A DNA stretch of 64,000 nt, taken from Neurospora tetrasperma FGSC 2508 (lineage: Eukaryota; Ascomycota; Sordariomycetes; Sordariales; Sordariaceae). Numbering within the stretch: position 1 is the first letter of the stretch; each line of letters opens with the position of its first letter. Below, piece by piece: positions 23,605-36,170 of the stretch. The position numbers were made by a program, and so were the translations under genes. Under the pieces are notes generated by a model. That model was not told the origin of the DNA, searched no databases, and saw nothing but the letters and a program-made list of their open reading frames with translations. Location: the NCBI RefSeq assembly GCF_000213175.1, contig NW_009799101.1, positions 1,777,470 through 1,841,469 of the forward strand, given 5' to 3'.

Positions 23605-26600
23605 ATGACATCGTCCAGTTTGGGGGGCCAGGGCCTTGCCCCTGGGGCTGCTTCCACATTTCACTTCACAGTGGACTCGTTCACCACAACACGACATTCA
23701 CCCACAGCAGCCACAGGACGCACACAATTGCGCAGAAGTGGAAGAGGAACCGGCACCAAGAAGGGCACGGACAGCGCCGGAACTCGAACTCCAGGGGGCA
23801 AGAAGCACAATTCCGCCGTCATCACCTCCAATTCCAACACCAACCAGCTGCCTGGGCCTGGATCCAACCTTGACACCTACAACACCGGCACAACAACTGC
23901 CAGTACCACCGCTTGCCTAGCAACCAGCAACGGCATTGCCGTACAGACTGCTGATGAAATCAACGTCCATCATACGCACCGTCAAAACCACAACTCATCC
24001 AAACTTCCCGCTTTTCGCTTCGCCGACCTGAAAAAGGACGCATCACTTTTCCCCCCTTCGCTGCAGCCCATCCACATCCCACCTTCACCTAATAATAAAT
24101 CTAGACGGGCCTCTGTCTCGTCGACAGCTGTAGTCCCTGCGCAATCACCCTTTAACCTACAGCTAGGCGCACCTGCCAGTCCACCACAATTTAACCAGCA
24201 GCGACAACAAAAGCAACCCCAACCGACTAGCCCGTTCCATCCCAATTTCGTCAAACGCCCGCAGCTGTCTGCTGAAGAAGAACGATCCGCAGAAACACCG
24301 CCAAGACAAGCCCACAAGCGATTACAAGACTCTGCTGCCATTCGAGCCTCGACGTTCCAGCCCTTTTCGCCAACAGCACAAGACTCGTCTATTGGCTCAA
24401 AGCGCCCAGCCTCTTCCGTCTGCGATAGCCATAGTGCCGCCAGGGGCCCGTATGTGTCGAGATACCGGCCTGCATCTACCGTAACACCCATTGGGAAACG
24501 TCGCCAAACGACGTCGATCCGACTTTTACCTTCCATCGATACTGCGCAGGGCCCACGCGAACCGGTACCGCCCGCGACCATCAAGTTGAGCCAGGTTAAT
24601 GAGAAGAGGAGATCCCGTCCGCCAGCCTCTTCCAAACCCGCCATTGTCCCGAGTGCCTCCGGTCGCGACTCCGGAGGGCAAGCAAGCACTTCCCCGACCC
24701 GGTCGTTACGCTCCTCGACATCTCGCGACGACCTGTTTTCCGACTCCGACTACGATCCCGGGCGCACTGTGGGCGATACAAACGAGGGGGACATGTCGAA
24801 CTCAACCCAGAGAGACCGCGCATTGAGGGCCCTGGAGGGCAAACGGGATGACGACATGTCGCGAATGACACCACCAGATTCAGCTACTGCAGCTTCCGAC
24901 AATGAAAATACGGCCGAGATCTTCATGAATATTGCCCGCGAGGATCCAGCACCTCGGCCGGCGCACACCCGGACTGAGGATCAGAGCGCAACTGTAAGTC
25001 GCTTTGTTTGGGGTGTTTGCTATTCGCCCTTGAAAATTGCGCGGTAGCTTATTGGCTAATTGGCGGACAGTCACGCATAAACCGAAATTCCTCCCATCGT
25101 CGACCACTGTCTACAGCGATACCATCATATCAGACATCATCACCGCCCCAGGTAGCCAACCGCCGACTTTCTGATTCCCGCGACACAATATCGTCCAGAA
25201 GCCGGCTGCTTTCAGACCCACAAGCAGCCCGAGAACCGAATCTTCGAGGTATCCCGAGAGATCGCCTCATCACCCACATAGCTCAGGAGGACCTCGGTCG
25301 CTCCCAGTCTGTCCGAACGTCCCTCAGACAAGCCCCGCCAACCCCCCGGCAGATAGCGTTTCAGGATGCTTATGAGGCGGGCGCCGGACTTACACGAAGA
25401 TCGTCAATTGCTGACATCTCATCTGTGGGGAGGAATTCGCAATTTCGGAACTCGAATCTTGCCGTTGGCGGCAGGATTTACAACTCCTCTCCATTGGTCC
25501 CCCGAGCTCCTGAGCCACAAAGACCGGAAACCAGTCAGAACGCGGAGACCAATCAAGGCGCAGAAGGAACGGATTCTTCGACATCGACGGCGGACCCCTC
25601 CACGGTTTGGGATGAGCTGGACGACTTGAAGTCTCGCATTCACAGGTTGGAGCGAACGGGGAAGAAGCCACCGGCGGGGGCAGGAAATTCCAGGAGCTCA
25701 GAGGAGCGTCCACCTACCGCGACGACCAATGCTACAACCATGTCCGCGTCGCCGAAGCGTGGATCGGGAGGGACTACTGTTAACCACGGAGAGACGGCTA
25801 GTAATGCGTCATCACGGGAAACACAACCCATTCTCCTATCAGCCCTGTTGAAGACAAAAGGTCTGATCAGCGCTGAAGTTTTCAATGCCATTGAATCGGC
25901 AGCAAACGACGCCTTGGCTTTGACTTCCATGATTGGTGCTGCCGGACAGCCGGGGCCGATATCGAGCGGCGCGAGTGTTGTTGGGGGCTATGGTAGTGGT
26001 GTCACGGATCGGCAGCTCCGAAGGAAAGCGGATAGCATCTGCAGGAGCTTGACTGAGCTGTGTATCGCATTGACGGATGAAGCTAATCAGTCCAAACCAG
26101 CTCAGTCCGCAGCTCCCAACCGCGAGACTGAAAAGGTCATAACACCAACAACGGCGGCCAAGTTCACAGGCATCACAGGCCGGCGACGATCGAGTATTAT
26201 GGTAGAGACAGCATTGCCACAACCGAGCGTCACTAGTCCTAGGGCTCCAACGACAATGGAACAGCGAAGGATATCACTCTTGGCTGCGAGTGCTCTGCCG
26301 AGTCCCAGGACTTCAGCCGTGCCAGCTACCCCAGTTGACTTTGGTACACCCGGGCGAAAGTCGTCCTTGCTATTGGCTCGGAACCGTCGGGTTGCGGTAG
26401 AGGAACCGGAGGAGCAAGTCAATGGCAGGAGGTCGTCGTTGCTTTTGAGGAGCCGGAGAGTAGGACAAGAGGAACAAGAAGAGATGCCTGCCGAGGGCCG
26501 CAAGACATCGTTGCTGCTGCGTTCCCGAAAAGTCTTTAATGAAGAGGACGAGGACCGGTATCGCACCCCGTCCAGGGCCATAACAGAGGTCAATGGATTG

Positions 26601-27005
26601 CGAGGTACTCCACGCGAACTCACCAGTCAAGCTTCGTCTCCTCCCGACAACACTCCGCTTGGCTCTTCGGCTTTGCCCCGCAGGCGCATGGTCCCTACCT
26701 CGATTAGTTCCAGGCTGAGCGCTCCTACTGCTCCTGTAATACAACCTTCGGCCAGCCGTCGATACCTCGACAGAACAGCAGGTGGAGAGCGGGAGACCAT
26801 TGTGGCCAGCAGCTACGCGGAAAGGCTTGCGGAGGAGAGGGCGCAGCGCCAGCTGTCGCTGGGCCATACGGCGATGCTCAATCGGACTGGTAGTATCAGC
26901 CGACGGACGCGTGACTCGGGAATACCCAGTATTTCCACATCGAATTTGCAACATCAACAACAACAGCAGCAAGCCAGCGCGCAGCAGGTTGGCGGATACA
27001 GATGA
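23605..27005 (+). CDS. Large disordered protein with repeated Arg-Arg-x-Ser motifs, unknown function
   Basis: Two exons, 23605-24993 and 25071-27005, give 1107 residues. The 77-nt intron has donor GTAAGT, branch GCTAAT and acceptor CAG, and phase is kept (SAT/SRINRNSSHRR). The ATG at 23605 is the first in frame; the frame is open further upstream only from a GTG. Most of the chain is Ser/Thr/Pro/Gln-rich. One ordered-looking part lies near residues 640-815: a charged helix (WDELDDLKSRIHRLERTGK), then LLSALLKTKGLISAEVFNAI and a RQLRRKADSICRSLTELC segment, possibly coiled coil. Residues about 833-953 hold five copies of a basic-Ser-Leu motif (GRRRSSIM, EQRRISLL, GRKSSLLL, GRRSSLLL, GRKTSLLL). 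The C-terminus has a short polyQ tract. I do not recognise the family. Confidence 0.85.
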
Positions 27006-28648
27006 CGAGAAGGAGCTGAGGAGAGGAGGTAATGGTGGCGCTGGCGGTGGGGGAAGTGAAAAAAATTGCGGGAAATTCATGCCCCCTTATGACGTTCAGA
27101 CCATGCTGTTCATGAATGTAACAACAACATCAACAACACTTTCGACATATACCATCTGGGCGTGGGGCGTTATCTTTTATTATACCTTGTTCATTTTTCT
27201 TCTTTTTCTCCGTCTTTCGCGTTTGTCTGATTGACTAAAACGAAGCGGAAAGTCGGGAGGAACCCACATCCTACACACACTCTTTCATTCGATCTATCTT
27301 CTGAGGGGCACCGAGGGGCTAGAGAAAGCCTCGTTTTGTTTCTTTTCTTGACGACGACGCCTAAAGAAGGCATAACACATTACCACATCTCTTTGTAACG
27401 AATTTCTTTTGTCAGATCATCCGTACCTTTACGGGCGACGAAAAGGGGGGAGAAAGGAACTGTTTGGACGGACAGCATACAGCATTGCACGTTTTGCAAT
27501 GCATGCATACATCAACGGTACCTTATAAGATTAAGTTGTTACATACTAAATACCCTGTTTCATACATACATGTGAATACGCGGACGGACGGGGCTACGGT
27601 GACATGGTGAGGGTAGGATGGTTTACAATTCAACGCGGTGGTTTGTTGCGCGAATGCGATAAGGTCTACACTATAACTGTGCGAGGATGTGGTGGGCTTG
27701 TTTGATATCTTGGAATTTTGATCCAATCATTTTTAGCTTTTTGTACTTTGTTCCGATTGTCAGTCTCGTGCAACATGGGCGTCAGCGTGCATCACCGTTG
27801 TAGACATATTCATTGAGCAGCAAAGCGAAAACCGGATGTATTCCAACTACAAAAAATAAGAGTATGATATCCCCAATGTCTCCCAACTTTGGTGAGCTTA
27901 GCGAAGTGTAAGTTGAGCTCGGCAGTGACTCATGTCGGCGTGGCATACTTTACAGTTTTCATCTCGTATCGTTGAATCTGTTCAAGCCCATCAATCGTCA
28001 ATGAAATGATGCTATTTGTCCGAATGAAGCCTTGGTTGTATTTGGGGCGAATTAGAAAGGTCAGCATGATTTCATGATGCGGGTTTTCATGCGCAGACTT
28101 ACGGACTCTGGCAATTGAACCAAACGGATCATTGTGCCAATTATTTTGTACAGAGGCACCTCATCCAGCCACACTTCATCCATCTCATCCCATCTTCAAT
28201 CAATCAACCTCGTTTCTTTCCATCCAACTCGTCGAAACCAAGCACGACGAGACGAGGTTCTTCAAAAATCTGGATGAGAAAGTGCGTTTGTGATTTGTGA
28301 TCTCTGGCTGCCTACCCTGGACTGAATCGAAACGGTCATCCACTCAGTGACCCCCAGTCTAACTGCTAACAAGAATTTTTCATCGCATCCAGCATCGGCA
28401 ACAGCAACCTTTTGTTGACTGCTGCTGGGGGTGTTGGAAAACTTCGATTCACTATTAACCCAACTCATCCGCGACTTTCAAGACTGCTCATCGTCGGACA
28501 GAGACGCGCTTCCATTCATAGGTACTTGATCTCTCAACATAAAGTTTCTCCGTTTCAAAGGGCAGCCCACCACTAACCCGCTCACAGCACCACAACCACA
28601 ACCATCGCCAAAACCACACCCCATCACCGCCATAACCATCATCACAAA
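27006..28648. other. Intergenic
   Basis: 3' flank of the disordered-protein gene and 5' flank of tpt1. No gene is supported. Confidence 0.7.
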
Positions 28649-29102
28649 ATGGCTTCCCCCGCCGAAGACCAAGCAACTCACCACCAAGACCTCGCCGACC
28701 GCGCCTCCCGCTCCAACCGCGGCGGCGGTCGCGGTCCCAAATCCGGTGGTCATGGCGGTCATCGCAAGGGTGGTCGCGACGTCGACCTCTCGCGCGCCTT
28801 ATCCCGCCTGCTCCGTCACCAAGCCGCCTCCGCAGGTATCACCCTCGACGCCGAAGGGTACGCGCCTCTGGACAAGGTTCTCGCATGGGGCCCGATCCGC
28901 TCGCTGAAGCCGACGTTTCCAGAGATCTTGAAGGCGGTTAAGGAGAGCGATAAGCAACGGTTTGCTATCAAGCTGGCGCCGGGAAAAGAGGACAATGAGG
29001 GAAGTGAGGAGGCGGGGGATTGGTTGATCAGGGCGAATCAGGGGCATTCGATCAAGTTGGAGAGTGAAGGGTTGTTGAGGCGGTTGGTTTTGGGGGGTGG
29101 TG

Positions 29103-29136
<34 letters not shown>

Positions 29137-29776
29137 CCAAGAGACGACGGAGGGCTCGGAGGGCCAAGAGAGAGAAAGGGAAGATGGAGGAGGAACCATA
29201 CCGATCCCCGAAACGGTCGTCCACGGTACGTACTTTGCTTTTTGGGACAAGATCATCCAGAGCGGCGGACTCAAACCCATGGGTCGGAACCACGTGCATT
29301 TCTCCACGGGTTTACCGGAGGATACGGAGAGGGGGGTCATCAGCGGGATGAGGAGCGATGCGGAGGTGTTGGTTTTTGTGGATGTCGAGAGGAGTATCAG
29401 GGACGCGGAAGCGGAGGGGGATAAAGAAGGAAAGGGGATCAAGTGGTGGATGAGCGACAATGGCGTGGTGTTGACGGGGGGCGATAAGGACGGGTTGGTC
29501 CCGCTCAAGTATTTCAAAGAGGTTAAGGGGAGAAGGCAGGGCGTGGGACTGTTGTGGAAGCATGGACAGAAGGTGGCGGATTTGCCGGAAGGGTTAGAGA
29601 TTAGGATGCCGATGGGTAAGGGGAGGGCTGCTGCTGGTGGTGGTGGTGGTGGTTGTGGTGGTGGTAAGAGAGGGGGACGTGGTGGTGGAAGGGGAGGTGC
29701 CGGGAAAGGAGGAAGAGGGAGAGAGGAAAAGGGGAATGGTGAGGAGGCCAAGCCTCTGGAGACCGATTCGCAATAG
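28649..29776 (+). CDS. tpt1: tRNA 2'-phosphotransferase (Tpt1/KptA family)
   Basis: Intronless, 375 residues, ATG at 28649 (acaaaATGG). Tpt1 removes the 2'-phosphate left at the splice junction of tRNAs after ligation, transferring it to NAD+. The N-terminal 43 residues are Gly/Arg/His-rich. The catalytic region starts at VDLSRALSRLLRHQA (conserved Arg56-His57) and continues through DAEGYAPLDKVL, RFAIK, IRANQGHSIK and HGTYFAFWDKIIQSGGLKPM to NHVHFS and the VFVDVERSI strand. The family's conserved Arg/His positions are therefore present. Two oddities stand out. An insert of about 50 residues with ten consecutive glutamines (about 153-162) sits between the two halves, and a Gly/Arg-rich tail (GGGGGGCGGGKRGGRGGG type) may add RNA affinity. 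The usual family length is about 200-250 residues, so the extra length is low complexity. Confidence 0.93.
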
Positions 29777-30506
29777 ATGGATGGGCCGATAGATTCTACC
29801 TCTACCTATCTACTATGCGGTAGAGGGGACAGAAAAAAAAAAGTCACGAATCAAAACGAGCACGAAGGGCTTCAAATCGGAATACCGAACCTGGTCTTGT
29901 TTTTGAAGCAGTTGTAAAATTCCATAGCAATGTAGAGCCACCCAATGCCGCAAAATGGTCCAGACGTAGCCATATTCTCTCCCAACCACTGGCTATCGCA
30001 GGGACTATGCGTCAAGACACTTTTGTGTTGTTGATAATAATAGTACATAGACAGAGACGGCAAGGAAAGATGGAACGGAAATGATGGAATCGAACTCGTT
30101 CGTTAAATTAAGCGTCACCGTTGCCTCCACGAATTAGCCCGTACCTGTAAAAAACATATGCAGCCATCCCTTTCCATCTCATGTCCCATACCGGCCCATA
30201 CACAGTTCGAGAACCCATGACTTTCGCCTTTTCGCCTTTGAACACCTGCCTACTAAAAGATCAAGTGACGACTGCCACCCTCTAGTAAGGGTATGATAAG
30301 TTGGCAGGTGTTGCTCTGTATGTTTTGTAGAGGATACACAGAAATATGCAAGGAAATTTGTACAAAGGAAAGAATTGGATATAAAAAAAGATATGGATCA
30401 GAAGAAGAAGAAAAACGTGTATGCGTCTCAGATGTACTAGAAGTTGAGGTGAAACTCGTAAGAGTTTTAGTATAGTTGCATAGAAACAACAAAGAAAATG
30501 GAATCT
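29777..30506. other. Intergenic between convergent genes
   Basis: Shared 3' flank of tpt1 and the Myb/SANT-like gene. It has an A run near 29834 and no gene. Confidence 0.7.
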
Positions 30507-32150
30507 TCATCGGAATTGTTCAGAATTAAAGATGAGAGATTGATGTTGCTGGTTGTGTTGTTGATCTTGTTGTTGTTGCTGTTGCTGTTGCTGATGTTGT
30601 TGTTGTTGCTGACTCCTCTTCCACGCTTCTCTCTGGTAGGATCTTCTCGCAGCTGGTGTCATCACCAATCATTAGCCTCGTTTTCCTCATTTTTGACCTT
30701 CATATCGGTTGACAGACAGAGGGGAAGGGGGAAAAAATGACTCACCCAGCTCCCTAGCCTTATCCCTATGCTCCTCCAACACCCACTCATTCTCACTCTT
30801 GATCAACTCCTCCGGACACCTCCACATAAGTCCAATCGGGTGTCCCAACACTTTGGCCGCCTGCCTAACCTGGACATGAACAGTCTGGAACCTCACACCT
30901 TCGTACTCGTCCCACGTCAACGGCAACATCTTGCCCGGGTTCTCCGGGTCGTACCGGGGCCGCTCGTCAAAGATGAGCGAGAACTTGTCTCCGTCTTCGG
31001 TTCGCGGCAGCTTGGCGTTGAGTCGGTAGTAGTTGCAGTTCAACCCACCCGCAGTCCGGTAAAGACCGGGGAAGCGCGCGTTGTACCGCTTCTCGATCTC
31101 GGCCCAGGGAAGCTCGAGGTCGTCTTTGTGGTAGATGATGAAGAGATTTTGCTCGGTCGTGTACTGGATGTTTTGCTTTTTGCCTCTACTACTACTACTG
31201 TTGCTGCTGCTGGCGTTGGAGGAGGTGGAGGGGAGGTTTTCGTCCTCGTCGGGAACCTCGGATGTTTCGTCGTCTGTGGCAAAGCCAGGCGAGCATGACG
31301 ATGAAGAAGAAGAAGAAGAAGAAGAAGAACCAGACGAGCAGGTGGATGACTTGCGGTCGCTGTTGCGGTGCAGAGCGGCGGCGCTTTTGTATGGTGAGTG
31401 TCTGCTTGTCGTGCGATGAGTCCTGCTTGGGCGAATTTGAAGTTTGTTGCTGATGTTGCAGGACGACAGGAAGCGGGCCGAAGCATTTTCAAAAGCCGCC
31501 GATGCTTGTCTCTTTTTCTGAGGAGTGGTGGCCGACAGCGTAGCAGAGAAGTTCTTGTAGCACACGTCTGGTACGGAGTAGGACCGTGGTAGGGAAGAGG
31601 ATTGTTGGCGCTGTGCTTGGCTTGGGAATGATGATGATGAAATGCTGCAAGTCGGAGATGGCAGCGGGGTGAAGATGCCTTGCTGGAAAGGTGCGAAGCG
31701 TGAAGTATAATCCGGGGATGCCTGGGGCCGATGCTGGCTGAGCTGATGCTCAAAGGGTGAGGGTACGGCATTGAGAATGTGAGAAATGGGCGGGAGAGAG
31801 ACCTGCTGCTGCTGTGGTTCGAGCAAACTGCGCATGCTTGGCCCTGGACGAGTGTCCAAGTAGGTGCTGCTTGCCTTTCTCTTCAAGTCTGATCCAGCAG
31901 AGGACACTGATGAAGTGATGGAGAGGTTGGAAAGGGCTCCGGAGAAGTAGTCCGAGTCGACTGATGGCCTTCTGCTCCATGATACCGACTGGAAGCTACA
32001 ACTTGGGCTCAACTGGATCGAGTTAGGGGTCGACGGTGGCGATGGGAAGCTCAATTCGTTGAGTCTGAGGTTGGGGAGTTTGAGAGGAGCGAGTGTCCTT
32101 GACTCAAACTCTTCCCGAGAGGACAAATGGCGTGAAGTTTCTGAAGACAT
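30507..32150 (-). CDS. Myb/SANT-like fungal protein with polyQ C-terminal exon
   Basis: Two exons on the minus strand, 32150-30746 and 30652-30507, give 516 residues. Without splicing the frame ends shortly after the donor. The 93-nt intron (GTGAGT donor, GCTAAT branch, CAG acceptor) joins RDKAREL to ARRSYQREAWKRSQ, followed by a Gln-rich tail (about 24 Gln, with His and Asp). Residues 1-310 are Ser/Pro-rich, including a run of about 11 Ser. The conserved part, about 325-400, has a helical Trp/Tyr-rich pattern (YTTEQNLFIIYHKDDLELPW, AEIEKRYNARFPG, LNCNYYRLNAKLP) recalling Myb/SANT domains of fungal nuclear proteins. A second conserved block holds LPLTWDEYEG and MWRCPEELIKSENEW. DNA binding is likely but unproven, and no target can be named. 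Confidence 0.82.
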
Positions 32151-32466
32151 GGTGATGACTTGTGGTGCTGAAGTGTATCTTTGAGGTTGTCAATGATGAC
32201 TGAAGTGAATCGATGCCGTGACAGTGTCGTGGATTTGACGAGGTGGGATTCGGAGCGGTTTATGTAAAGACTTTGTCGACTTTGGGGGTCCAAAGCGAGG
32301 CAAACGAGAGACAAGAACAGACAGTGTGATGATACAAAGCAAGTGTACAGGTGATGCTTGTGGACAATCCGAGACCCTGGATGGAGATCATCAAGGGACC
32401 TTTTAACCCTATATACATAACGAATGGGGTCTGGAGGAGAAGGGGAGGAGGAGCAGGAGCAGGAGA

Positions 32467-32483
32467 GGGGGGGGGGGGGGGGG
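32467..32483. repeat. 17-G homopolymer
   Basis: Uninterrupted G run following a purine-rich ggaggagca tract. It may adopt a G-quadruplex and is prone to sequencing error. Confidence 0.85.
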
Positions 32484-34987
32484 AGTAGCTATGACATCTG
32501 CAACCTGGTCGCCTCCATCGTCTCGAAGACAGACATCCCCGTAGATGTGGCAGATAGAGATCTTCCCCCATCGCATTTGGCAGCATGCGAGTTTCACGAT
32601 AGTATAGACAAGCCCGGCAGCCCAAAGATAGTCTAGCCTATCCGTAATCAATCGGCATGCATTATTTATCCCAGTGCAGCTGGCCAGGAACTGAATGAGC
32701 GACAGGTACTTGAGGTAGCAGTCTAGGTAGGATAGACAAGTGGGGATCACTAGTACGCAGATCCTACATGAGTTTACTGTCTAGTGTCTTTCCTAACGTG
32801 CGTGTCTGTTGTTGTCACCCATCAGCGGTAAGGCCATTACGATTGATCTCTCTCTCCTCATCGCCTTGTCAGGCTCCGTTCTGCCCTACCACTTATGCTC
32901 ACCCTACGAAGACACCATGTCGTCGACGTGGGGACCCCATATTCGCCAAGCGGCCGTTGGCGGACGGTTATGTCAACATTTGGACAACGACACGCACTTT
33001 CCAGTTAGATGAGTACACTACACTAGTAGAGGTATGTGGCAGTAAGGGATGTTGGTGTTGTTAACTGTGGTGGCCCCGGCCGGGCATTGCAGCCAGGACG
33101 TCAGAAGGACAAGTTCTCTCATGAGCGGTATAATGTCTGAGACAAGCAGGCGGCGAATTAGTCCCAATCAGCCGCCGAGGTACTTAGCAACGTTCGTCCG
33201 GGGGCCCGAGAACCATGCATTGTTGACTCCGGCTGCTCAAGGGGTATTACTCAGTTGCGGGGCGGGAACGAACTGGTTTTGCTTCTCCCAGGCGTACTAT
33301 GAAGCCCCCCAACAAGCTTCATCCATAAAGGCTGGCACCTATCTGTTTCCAAAAACCTGGAACTTGAAGTCATCATGGTTATTGGGACAGCAGCAGATGA
33401 GGGATATTGTGATGTAGCGGTCATCGAAGTTGAGCTCGGCATTGAGGGCCAAGTGGAAGGAAGGGTAACCCAAGGAGACCCAGGCCTGGAACCCACCGTT
33501 GCAGACGACTCTCGTGTCCAGCAGTACTGTACCGCATTCTGGAAGAGGCAGTGATTTCGGGGTGCCATAATGCTTGGGCTAGTCTTGTCTTTTTGTTGGA
33601 GGGAGAAAACGTCCGGGATCGACTGTGTGGTGGCGTAGCATCTCGCTTTCGATATCCGAACGCCGGTCTACTTGGTGGAAGTACCTCATGTAGGTGGAAA
33701 CTCTGAAACTCTTTGTTTATTCGGCCAATGGGAACGTTTGGGTGTGGTTGAAGAAGGCAGATCTGCCCACTTGCGGTTAGCGACGTTTGTTGAATGGCTC
33801 TTAGTAATGGGCGTGAGTATTTATGTACATACGTAGATTTGGGAAAAGGCGAAAGAGAAATACCATGTACCTATGACAGACCCCTTTACACCGTGCGTAT
33901 CGGACTTTGCCTGACTTCTCACATGCATATTGCGTCTGCGTAGCCATGGCCTTGGCAGAAGGAGTGACAGAATTGTGATACACCAATCACCAAAAACCGT
34001 AACCAAAGCGAAGGGCGCCTTTGTCTTTGGGTTTCTGGGAAATAAAATGGCAGTTGAAGCCTCGTGTTGTACTTGAAGAAGGACCGGTTAATTCTGAACA
34101 GAATGAACTCTATGGTAGGCACTTTGGTTGAGATTTGAAGGTGCAACTCTAGGCCAAGAATTGAGGGTCTTTGTTCATGATGGATGTCCAAAATGGTAAA
34201 ATGCGCATATGTTGGTCAATTTGGGTGTACCCTTAATTCTGTCACCCCCTTGCTTGGATGGCATATCGGAGCCATACCACTTTCAGTTCCAGGTGCATTT
34301 TCATCCTCTCCCCATCCATGGTGGTGCGGAAGAGATTTCCCATATTGTGCAACACTCGTCGCTCAGAGAAGCTCAACCCCGTCAACTTCCCCCTCATTTT
34401 GCACTTCTTAGAGATTAGAGCCGGGGATAGTGACCAATGTCAGCGATTGGACCGTCAACCGATTCAGCTTCAACTAAAGATTCAGGTCGGTGCATTAGTT
34501 GGTTGGCTCCACATACCCTCGAGGGTTGGGCTGCGTGGTGTCTGGCTTTTCACCAGCCGCTGTGTGTGTGTGTGTGTTGTTGTTGTCTGGCAAGTCACAG
34601 GCACATCCCCTTGCAGGTCTGCAGCGCGCGGATTTCTTTCCGGATCCACTTTCTCGCAAGGAAGAGCCCTTTGCAGCGAACCCAGCTGTCTGGTACACCC
34701 GTGGCGGTTGCTTCGTGGTTGTCAGTCTGGTAATGTTCATAGAGAGGAAATAAACATGTACTGGTTCTAGCCAAAGAGGTGGTGGTGCTGGCACTATAGA
34801 AAACCACCCAGCTCGTAGCCGAATACGTCTATAGGCAGTGCCAAAAACGATGAAACTCGCTTCTTGTTACCAGAAAGGTAGCGTTCCCCTCAGCTTAAGC
34901 CACAGTCACACGTTGGGGAGCGGGAAGATGAACCCCAAGACGCCGCCTCCAAACTTTTGCTGGGACCCAACCTAGAGTCGTAGATCG

Positions 34988-35058
34988 ATATCCGGGGGAG
35001 GTTATGGTACCGGATGGGCGGATCTGATATCGGCAGATCCGGTAACCTTTCCCGAATA
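34988..35058. repeat. Imperfect 71-bp foldback
   Basis: The two halves are inverted copies around ATATCGG. The inner stem is GGATCTG/CAGATCC, with outer arms containing ACCGGAT and the ATATCCGGG/CCCGAATATT pair. The left arm carries small extra insertions. No TA or other target duplication is clear. Confidence 0.55.
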
Positions 35059-36127
35059 TTGGAGTGACTGATACTTCGGCCATTTTGAGTAGTGTTATCA
35101 AGAAAAGGCAGTGCCCTACATATGTCTTCCGTCCTTCGTGTACTCATACGTGGGTTTACCGCCCGTGATTGGTAGATACCCAGCTGTGTGTCTACTGGAT
35201 GGGCAATTTCCTTCTCTTCCCTTGTCTTGCATCAAACTCGTTCTCGACAGCAGTGAGAATCCATCCCATCTTGTCCAGACCATGGATCTCCATCGACAAT
35301 TCCATGGCTGCATGATGTTTTGATGCTGGGGATCCGCTTCCTCGCTCGCTGTTGTCCAGGGTGCTAGGTGGTGGATGAAATGAATAGATAGTGCACACTA
35401 CCATTCGGGGTAGCATCGTTCTTACCACAGCCCGGGAAACTGGAGTGGGAACGTGGGCGGTTGGTCGTTAGACGGGAATGACGAGACCTGACACAACGGG
35501 ACGATAGATATCACAATGCCTTGAAGTCGGTTGTAGTGCGCACCACTTTTGGTGAACCCGAACAACGTGCTTGACACCAGTAGTATGAGGTTTTCATGCT
35601 CTTCGGTGTTCAGTGCGGCCGGCATCTAACACGGTCTTGATATACCGTGTGAATGTGCAGAGCAACGTCAATGTCACGAGGCTTGGCCGTAAATGACTAC
35701 ATTAGTCAGTATACACTATCAACTTCAAGATATGCAGTCGCTAGTGTGATGTACGCGTAGGGCTATACGCGGCGATAGTAGAATCCATAGTGTAGCCACC
35801 ATTTTGTGGTGTAGAGGCCTTGATAGAAATCATGGGCTATATAATAACCAATAAGAAAAACGCACTCGCAACTATACCTTGCAACTGCGTAATCCGATAG
35901 ACGTCAAGTCTGACTGAATTGGGAAAGGACATTTCCAGGGTCCTTGAGCTTGGTGCGGTGCCCGAACACAATGGGCACGGTATGTAGTCCCTTTCCAGCC
36001 TGACCGTTCTTGGAATGTCGACTAGTCCCGTCGGTCATAGCCTCATATAGGTAACGCCATGCCTGGTTCTCTCTTGTCAAAAGGAAGGCACTCGTTGAGT
36101 TAACTCGACTCGGCATTCGCTTGTGCT

Positions 36128-36129
<2 letters not shown>

Positions 36130-36169
<40 letters not shown>
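36130..36169. repeat. 40-T homopolymer
   Basis: Uninterrupted T run after a gcttc sequence. It could be a slippage expansion or the oligo(A) end of an old retroposed copy on the minus strand. No recognisable retroelement adjoins it. Confidence 0.85.

Positions 36170-36170
<1 letters not shown>

Noticed and set aside
29038-29751. 237-codon frame opposite tpt1
   Set aside because: Its Pro-rich translation is the complement of the Gly-rich tpt1 tail, a shadow of GC-rich codons.
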